Position numbers and translations under genes: made by a program | Part shown: positions 59,023 through 64,000 of the stretch, in pieces | Layout of the letters: each line of letters begins with the position of its first letter | Position numbering within the stretch: position 1 is the first letter of the stretch | Notes under the pieces: generated by a model | Seen by the model: only the letters and a program-made list of their open reading frames with translations | Database searches by the model: none | What the model was told of the DNA's origin: nothing | Source of the DNA: OMPR01 sp965183835 | GTDB taxonomy: Bacteria; Pseudomonadota; Alphaproteobacteria; Rhodobacterales; Rhodobacteraceae | Assembly (NCBI GenBank): GCA_965183835.1 | Contig: CBCYME010000027.1 | Coordinates: 62,001-126,000 of the forward strand | Length of the DNA stretch: 64,000 nucleotides | Direction of reading: 5' to 3'

Positions 59023-60270
59023 TCAGCAGCCCTTACCCGAAAGCAACGCCCGATCAAAGTCGGCGATCAGGTCATCGACATCTTCCAGCCCGACAGAGAC
59101 GCGCACCAAGCCGTCCGGGATACCCATTAGTGCGCGCACGTCTTCGCCCAAGTCATCGTAGATTGTTGGAGCGACCGGAATGATGAGCGTGCGGGAATCT
59201 CCAAGGCCGGTTGCACGAACAGGCAACTGAAGCCGATCGATGGCAGCTATCATGAACTCAAGATCCCGGATCTCGAAGGATAAGAGCCATGCGTGGGATG
59301 TAAAATGTGACTTAGAAAGCAGGTTCTGCGGATGGCAGGCCAGCCCCGGATAGCGCACCGCATCTACCGCGTCGTGACTGTTCAAGAAATCTGCCAACTG
59401 CTGGGCGGACGCGCTCGCTTTCTGAATGCGCATCTCCAGCGTCTCCAGCCCAAGTGAAATCAGGTTGGCTTGTTCAGGAGGCAATGTGGCGCCAAAATCG
59501 CGCAATCCCTTACGTTTAATCTGCGTGATGCCCCAGGTGGCGGGTTCACCTGAACGGTTTGTTGCGTCGATATTGGGATAGGCAGACCAGTCGAAATTGC
59601 CAGTGTCCGTCACGGAACCGCCGAGCGCGGCGCCTTGCCCTGCCATGATCTTGGTGAGCGAGTTGATTGAGATGCTCGCATTGACGCTTTTCGGCTGGAA
59701 CAACGCGGGGGACGTGATTGTGTTGTCGATGACATAGACAATCCCGGCTGACTGACAAAAACTGCCAATTCTTGTCAGGTCGGGCACCTCCGTTGCAGGG
59801 TTGGAAATTGTCTCGACAAAAACCATTCGGGTGTTTGGTCTCGCATGTTCTGCAACATTCGCAACATCAGAAGGGTCAACCAATGTCACCTCTATGCCAA
59901 AGCCCCGGAGGGTGTTGATCAGGTTGGCAGTGTTCGCAAACAGGTTTTTGCTGGCAATCAAATGATCACCCGCAACGAGCAGAGAGGTAAAGGTTGCCGC
60001 TATTGCCGCCATGCCTGTACTGAAGGTCACCGTTGCAAACCCACCTTCGAGAAGGTTGATTTTTTCTTCCAGAGCCGTGGTCGTTGGCGTGCCATTCCTG
60101 GAATAGTGAAAAGCGCCCTTGGTTTTACCTTGGAAGGACGCAATCAGATCTTCCGTTCTTTCAAACCCGTATTGGACCGCATTATGCACGGGTTTGCGAA
60201 CCGCGCCATGTTCAGTGCCGCGCTTGCGATCCGCATGCAAAATCTCTGTTGTTTTGCCAAGTTTTGACAT
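59023..60270 (-). CDS. cystathionine gamma-synthase/lyase-family PLP enzyme
   Basis: The protein has 415 residues. Family motifs include FHYSRNGTPTTTALEEKINLLEGG (PLP-phosphate region), VETISNPATEVPDL, VIDNTITSPALFQP and the PLP lysine in INSLTKIMAGQGAALGG, followed by the C-terminal VRVSVGLEDVDDLIADF. The members make or cleave sulfur amino acid thioethers; substrate (O-acylhomoserine, cystathionine or methionine) is not clear. It lies 122 nt downstream of the decarboxylase-like gene and probably shares its ArsR-controlled promoter. Confidence 0.85.
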   Translation of the reverse strand: MSKLGKTTEILHADRKRGTEHGAVRKPVHNAVQYGFERTEDLIASFQGKTKGAFHYSRNGTPTTTALEEKINLLEGGFATVTFSTGMAAIAATFTSLLVAGDHLIASKNLFANTANLINTLRGFGIEVTLVDPSDVANVAEHARPNTRMVFVETISNPATEVPDLTRIGSFCQSAGIVYVIDNTITSPALFQPKSVNASISINSLTKIMAGQGAALGGSVTDTGNFDWSAYPNIDATNRSGEPATWGITQIKRKGLRDFGATLPPEQANLISLGLETLEMRIQKASASAQQLADFLNSHDAVDAVRYPGLACHPQNLLSKSHFTSHAWLLSFEIRDLEFMIAAIDRLQLPVRATGLGDSRTLIIPVAPTIYDDLGEDVRALMGIPDGLVRVSVGLEDVDDLIADFDRALLSGKGC

Positions 60271-60391
60271 GATGATCCCACGCTTTTCGTTGGTTTTGTG
60301 CTTGTTTCAAGGTTTAGGGCTGCTGGTCCTGCATGACACATATATGCTTTCCCAGAACCTTTCGAACAGGAATATGGCCAATAGGCCGACC

Positions 60392-61765
60392 CTACGCCTG
60401 TTCCAAATTTACTTTCGCCTTGGCCACAGCATTTAGGGTTTGCGCAATGTCATCCTCGGTCGTTGCCCAAGAGGATACCGAAAACCGGACAGCTTCTCTG
60501 CCTTGCCAGTGGGTTGGGCCGAACCAGGCCTCTCCACTGGATTGAACATCCGCCGCCATTTTTCCAGACCACCCGTCAGCAAAGGGCACGGCAGCGACGA
60601 CCTGGTTCAGCACAACGTCATTGAGGATTTCAAACCCTTGGTCCCGCAGACCATCTGCGAGCATCCGGGCATGTCTGCAGGTCCGATCGAGCAAATCAGA
60701 AAGCCCCTCGCGCCCCAGTGAATGTAGCGCCGCCCAGATTTCCGCTCCCCGTGCGGCGCGTGAAAATTCTGGCACCATGTCTTTTGGCGCGGCTTCCCCG
60801 CCAACCTTAAGGTAGGGCGCTTGGGTCGCCATGGCCGCATGGATTGCGGTGGGATGTTTGCAAATGGCCAATCCGCAATCGTAAGGCGTGTTCAGCCATT
60901 TATGCCCATCCACAACCCAACTGTCTGCGCCGTCATAGCCTGCGAGTTGATCACGTGTCGCATCGCTCGCAGCCGCCCAAAGGCCAAACGCCCCGTCTAC
61001 ATGAACCCATGCTCCATTCGCCTGTGCGACGATGTCTGCGATCGGATCGCTGGCGCCGGAATTCACATTACCGGACTGTGCCAGAACGATTGTATTCTCA
61101 TCAGGTACGGGCATCTTGCTGACATCCATACGTCCCTGATCGTCGCAGGCCACCCATTCGATCAAATCAGTGCCGATGCCGAGCATCGTAAGCGCTTTGA
61201 GTATTGTTACATGGGCCTGTTGCCCCGCAATAACGCGCACCGGGGGAGCGCCCCAAAGCCCTTGTTTTTGAACGTCCCAACCTTGCTTTTCCAGGATCGC
61301 GTGGCGTGCGCCTGCAAGGCAGGTAAAATTCGCCATTGTCGCCCCGGTCACAAATCCGACCGAGCAGTGCGCTGGCAATCCAAGGACATCCAGGAGCCAT
61401 TTGGAGGCGACCTGTTCAAGCTTCACGCCGACCGGGCTTGTCACATCGCTGAACACCGCCTGATCCCACGCGCTTGTCAAAACCCTTGCTCCCAAAGCCG
61501 CAGGCAAAGTGCCGCCCGCAACCAGCCCAAAAAAACGCCCGCCGGTTGTTGCTGTGGTGGCGGGGGAGCCGAGCTTGTCCAGCACATGCAGCGTGTCGCT
61601 TGAATCACTCGGAGCAACGGGCATTTCCCCGTCAAACCCGCTGAGATCAGCGCAGGCCCTTTCTGAGGCTGCGACATCCCGTTGCCAAATCGTTTCGAGA
61701 TAGGCCGAAGCCATGTCCGATGACAGCTCCAGCGATTGACGCGATTGCGTACGGGGGTCAAACAT
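60392..61765 (-). CDS. group II PLP-dependent decarboxylase-like protein
   Basis: The start at 61765 with AAGGAG upstream gives 457 residues. The PLP lysine lies in WVVDGHKWLNTPYDCG, and VGFVTGATMANFTCLAGAR and NVNSGASDPIADI are typical of the aromatic-L-amino-acid/glutamate decarboxylase family. It likely decarboxylates an amino acid, perhaps aromatic; this cannot be settled. It is divergent from an ArsR-family gene with a 12-bp palindrome between them, and the cystathionine-type PLP enzyme follows it. Confidence 0.85.
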   Translation of the reverse strand: MFDPRTQSRQSLELSSDMASAYLETIWQRDVAASERACADLSGFDGEMPVAPSDSSDTLHVLDKLGSPATTATTGGRFFGLVAGGTLPAALGARVLTSAWDQAVFSDVTSPVGVKLEQVASKWLLDVLGLPAHCSVGFVTGATMANFTCLAGARHAILEKQGWDVQKQGLWGAPPVRVIAGQQAHVTILKALTMLGIGTDLIEWVACDDQGRMDVSKMPVPDENTIVLAQSGNVNSGASDPIADIVAQANGAWVHVDGAFGLWAAASDATRDQLAGYDGADSWVVDGHKWLNTPYDCGLAICKHPTAIHAAMATQAPYLKVGGEAAPKDMVPEFSRAARGAEIWAALHSLGREGLSDLLDRTCRHARMLADGLRDQGFEILNDVVLNQVVAAVPFADGWSGKMAADVQSSGEAWFGPTHWQGREAVRFSVSSWATTEDDIAQTLNAVAKAKVNLEQA

Positions 61766-61786
61766 GGCACATCTCCTTAGGAAACC

Positions 61787-61798
61787 ATCTATATAGAT
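61787..61798. promoter_or_regulatory. candidate ArsR-type operator
   Basis: ATCTATATAGAT is a perfect 12-bp palindrome in the 43-bp gap between the decarboxylase-like gene and the ArsR gene. It is followed by AGATATC. A repressor here would block both promoters. Confidence 0.55.
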
Positions 61799-61808
61799 AG
61801 ATATCAAT

Positions 61809-62129
61809 ATGCCCACTCAATCGTCAACTTTGAATGTGCTGAAGGCGCTCGGAAATGAAAAACGACTGCAGATCCTGAAATGGATTCTGTCCCCGACAGA
61901 GCACTTCCCCCCACAGCGCGACGGTGATTTGGTGGAGGACGGTGTGTGTGTCGGCTACATCACGCAAAAAATCGGGCTGACGCAGCCAACGGTAACATCC
62001 CATATGAAGGTTCTGGCTGACGCCAAACTGGTGACGTCAAAGCAGATTAAGAACTGGGTATTCTACAAGCCGGATCGAGACGTTATTGAAGGCGCACTGA
62101 CGCAGCTTTCGGCAGACCTGAACCTCTAA
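61809..62129 (+). CDS. ArsR-family transcriptional regulator
   Basis: The protein has 106 residues. The winged helix is NVLKALGNEKRLQILKWIL and ITQKIGLTQPTVTSHMKVLADAKLVTSKQIKNWVFYKPD. There is a CVGYI stretch before the helix-turn-helix, but no CxC metal site, so a non-metal signal is more likely. It faces the two PLP-enzyme genes and is their probable repressor. No ribosome site is clear; AGATAG lies near the start, so weak or leaderless translation is possible. Confidence 0.85.
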   Translation: MPTQSSTLNVLKALGNEKRLQILKWILSPTEHFPPQRDGDLVEDGVCVGYITQKIGLTQPTVTSHMKVLADAKLVTSKQIKNWVFYKPDRDVIEGALTQLSADLNL

Positions 62130-62218
62130 AACCGATATAAGTTTGGCTGGTCCGCTTTTGCGCGCTGCGCTGCAGCAGTTACGTGCTATTGCAATGTCCG
62201 GTTGGGTCCGAAGACGTG

Positions 62219-62405
62219 ACCTTGCAAAGGTCACAACCTGCGCGCAGCTGCGCTCTAGCTTTGGTAGAGGTGTACTCCAGCAAAAGCAGTGGCGTTTTTC
62301 ACAACCGCAATTCCTAACGGGCTTCGCTTTGCGCGTCCAGCGTCGCAACACCTAAAGTATTTTAGGTGCGACCCTATCCAAGGCTGGGCAAATCCCCTGA
62401 TCCAT
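62219..62405. repeat. right copy of the duplicated DUF6900 locus
   Basis: It matches 39476-39752 in the same orientation, with an internal gap of about 97 bp. See the left copy for the shared blocks. It marks the right limit of most of the accessory genes. Confidence 0.8.
62314..62405 (-). pseudogene. DUF6900-like gene remnant
   Basis: It begins ATGGATCAGGGGATTTG, homologous to the intact gene at 39752 (MDQRICQALEM). A stop arises after about 17 codons. The middle (SDDRDFHDLSVWS equivalent) is deleted, and the end (LDAQSEAR, compare LDAHREAG) is in another frame. Confidence 0.7.
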
Positions 62406-62590
62406 GGGTCCTATCCTTTTTTCTGTTTTGATCAGGACATAGTCATAGGAAATTGAATTACCCCCCCTCGGAGATTGCTCTTTCAAAGCCTTCTGAGCAA
62501 CACTGTAACCCCGCTAAATCTCAAAGTTCGTCACCAGCAACTCACCCCGCTTTTCCAACTATAGGCGCGGACCACTTCTGTGGGTGAGGC

Positions 62591-62707
62591 TCAGTTTGCC
62601 CCGTTGCCATCGCCGAGGGCAATTTGTGTCACCTCAACAGCCGGGCCACCGCCCACAGCGGCGGCAAACTTGCGCATGGTCAAATCAGTTAGAATGGCAT
62701 CGGGCAT
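62591..62707 (-). CDS. short phage tail-fibre N-terminal-like protein
   Basis: The protein has 38 residues from the ATG at 62705-62707, with AGGAG upstream, 3 nt after the stop of the upstream gene. It ends VTQIALGDGNGAN, and the stretch LTDLTMRKFAAAVGGGPAVEV-IALGDGNG is the pattern of N-terminal phage tail-collar/fibre proteins (VxxIALGDG). A stop follows directly, so this is either a truncated tail-fibre gene or a short stand-alone form. It is too short for routine gene finders. Confidence 0.55.
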   Translation of the reverse strand: MPDAILTDLTMRKFAAAVGGGPAVEVTQIALGDGNGAN

Positions 62708-62710
62708 CGC

Positions 62711-64000
62711 TCAGAACTCCTGATAGTCGGTGTTGGGGTTTTCGCCAGTGACGGCGGTAGAAATCAGCGCGCCCACCGCGCGCAGGGCGACCGGGTGCGC
62801 GGGCTGGCCAAGGTCCAAACCGTTGAGGCGCCCGCCAAACAGCGCGTGGTTGCCGCGCGCAGATATCGTTACATCGGCGTCGGTGACCAAATGGCTATAG
62901 GTGCCGGTGATCGCGGGGCCATCGCCGGTGATAGACAGTGCCGCCAGCTCAGCCGCGTCCAGACGCAAGGACAGCCGGTTGCCATCCGCCAGAACCCCGG
63001 TGGTGTCCATGTCCAGAGCCACCGGCCCGTCCAGATCCCGCAGGGTGATGGTTTCCGCCACTTTCATGGGCGCGGCATCCGCATCCGTGATCAGCGGCGC
63101 GATCACCAACCGGTCAGATCCGGCGGGTTGATAGGTCAGGTCATCCACGGTGATCGAGCGCCACCAGCGATAATCGATTGGCGATCCGACGGGCTTGGGA
63201 TTGCCTGCGGCGGCGTTGTGCTGGATCAGCTGGCGGTCGCCTGATCCTGCATCCGCAACAATCGTGATATTGCGCATCCGCAAATGTCCATCGGCAAAGC
63301 CACCGGTATCCGTGCGAGAGCGCAGCACGCCGGGGCTGGCGCCGCTGTCCACATTGCGCGCGTTGAAGATCGTGTTTTCAATGTCCAGATCGCCCAAAGC
63401 CGTGACCAAAACGCCCCAATCGCCCACCACCATGTCACGCAGTTTCAGCCATTCGACAAAGGGACGGTGGAAATCGACCCGGCTCAGCGCCCCATCGCGG
63501 AACGTGACACGCTGGCAAAAGTTGCTGCCGGTTGCGCCCCAACCTTCGCCCGCGCCGTGGGGCGTGATGTCGAGGTCGTAGCTGTTCTTCATGGACAGAT
63601 TATAGGTGTATTGGCCCGCCGCGTGTTTGTTTGGATATTGGAAATCCAGACGCGCCCGCACCGCACAACACCATTCAAAGCTGATCAACGTCGGGTTGGC
63701 CGTGACCAGCCCGCCTTGCAGAAACCGCGCCTCGATGTCGAGCAGGCTGGTTTCCACAATCACATAGCTGTTGCTCGCATCGTTGTCGCCAATATCGATG
63801 GTCAGCCCAGCGACCCGGCGGCGGCGCGGTTCCATCGGAAAGACCACAACCTTTTGAATACCCACGCCGGTCAAATCGTAACGCAAGGGGCTGGCCATCA
63901 CGCCGTCACGATAGCCACGGTTCATCTCAACCCGTTTCACGACCTTGCCGCGATAGCTGTAAAACGGTTGGTCCGTATAGATCATGACAAAGGCGTCGCG
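62711..64000 (-). CDS. beta-helix-like protein, probably phage tail related (5' end outside window)
   Basis: The frame is open to the right edge (430 codons visible; an internal Met lies at 63985), so the start is probably beyond the window. The sequence is rich in short repeated strands of the D/N-x-I/L type (DLDIENTIFNARNVDSG, GHLRMRNITIVADAGSGD, AETITLRDLDGPVALDMD), as in right-handed beta-helices of tail spikes or surface polysaccharide enzymes. No catalytic motif is recognised. It is followed by the tail-fibre-like short gene. Confidence 0.6.
   Translation of the reverse strand, partial: RDAFVMIYTDQPFYSYRGKVVKRVEMNRGYRDGVMASPLRYDLTGVGIQKVVVFPMEPRRRRVAGLTIDIGDNDASNSYVIVETSLLDIEARFLQGGLVTANPTLISFEWCCAVRARLDFQYPNKHAAGQYTYNLSMKNSYDLDITPHGAGEGWGATGSNFCQRVTFRDGALSRVDFHRPFVEWLKLRDMVVGDWGVLVTALGDLDIENTIFNARNVDSGASPGVLRSRTDTGGFADGHLRMRNITIVADAGSGDRQLIQHNAAAGNPKPVGSPIDYRWWRSITVDDLTYQPAGSDRLVIAPLITDADAAPMKVAETITLRDLDGPVALDMDTTGVLADGNRLSLRLDAAELAALSITGDGPAITGTYSHLVTDADVTISARGNHALFGGRLNGLDLGQPAHPVALRAVGALISTAVTGENPNTDYQEF

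Overview
The window looks like a chromosome segment of a marine alphaproteobacterium of the Roseobacter group (Rhodobacteraceae). The evidence is the phnF/phnGHIJ arrangement, the paaABCDE cluster with a TetR-type PaaR, a TRAP transporter inside the paa locus, a pim-like dicarboxylate operon, and GC-rich codon use. This is inferred from gene content only.

Layout. (1) About 1-8.6 kb: phosphonate use. The C-P lyase genes phnG-H-I-J run off the left edge. The regulator phnF is divergent, and phnC-D-E-E plus an acetyltransferase converge on phnF. A PHO-box-like site and a hairpin covering the ribosome binding site precede phnC. (2) 8.7-9.4 kb: rpe. (3) 9.6-18 kb: a leftward beta-oxidation operon with pim-like content (bifunctional hydratase/dehydrogenase, thiolase, two acyl-CoA dehydrogenases, thioesterase, crotonase, CoA ligase), probably for dicarboxylic or related acids. 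(4) 18.4-38.5 kb: phenylacetate catabolism. This has paaJ, paaABCDE plus an extra diiron PaaA-like protein, a leftward paaG-paaI-paaK-paaR unit, a second FadB-like protein, a TRAP transporter, paaZ and paaX. Three matching 20-bp palindromes (TTGACCGA-N4-TCGGTCAA type) lie upstream of the three paa transcription units and probably bind PaaR.

(5) From a tRNA-Met at 38.6 kb to about 62.4 kb the window is accessory DNA. It holds an IS110-type element nested in an IS3 element, an IS91-type rolling-circle element with a tyrosine recombinase, a DUF3604 secreted protein, a GNAT protein, a VOC protein, a LysR-linked DUF1254 secretion cluster, a possible orphan PD-(D/E)XK nuclease, a decayed glycerol-type ABC transporter with its DeoR regulator, and an ArsR-linked pair of PLP enzymes. 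A short repeat with core GTCCGCTTTGGGCTG is scattered through this part. A duplicated DUF6900 locus lies at both ends of most of it (39.5 and 62.3 kb). (6) 62.6-64 kb: a phage-tail-like remnant.

The most unusual signal is a family of three structured intergenic repeats (3500, 9432 and 25163). Each lies between convergent genes, with conserved single-stranded blocks but different, internally compensated hairpin stems. Next come the extra PaaA-like protein with a His-to-Asp ligand change, and the noncoding leader of the IS110 element, which repeats the sequence of its own insertion site.
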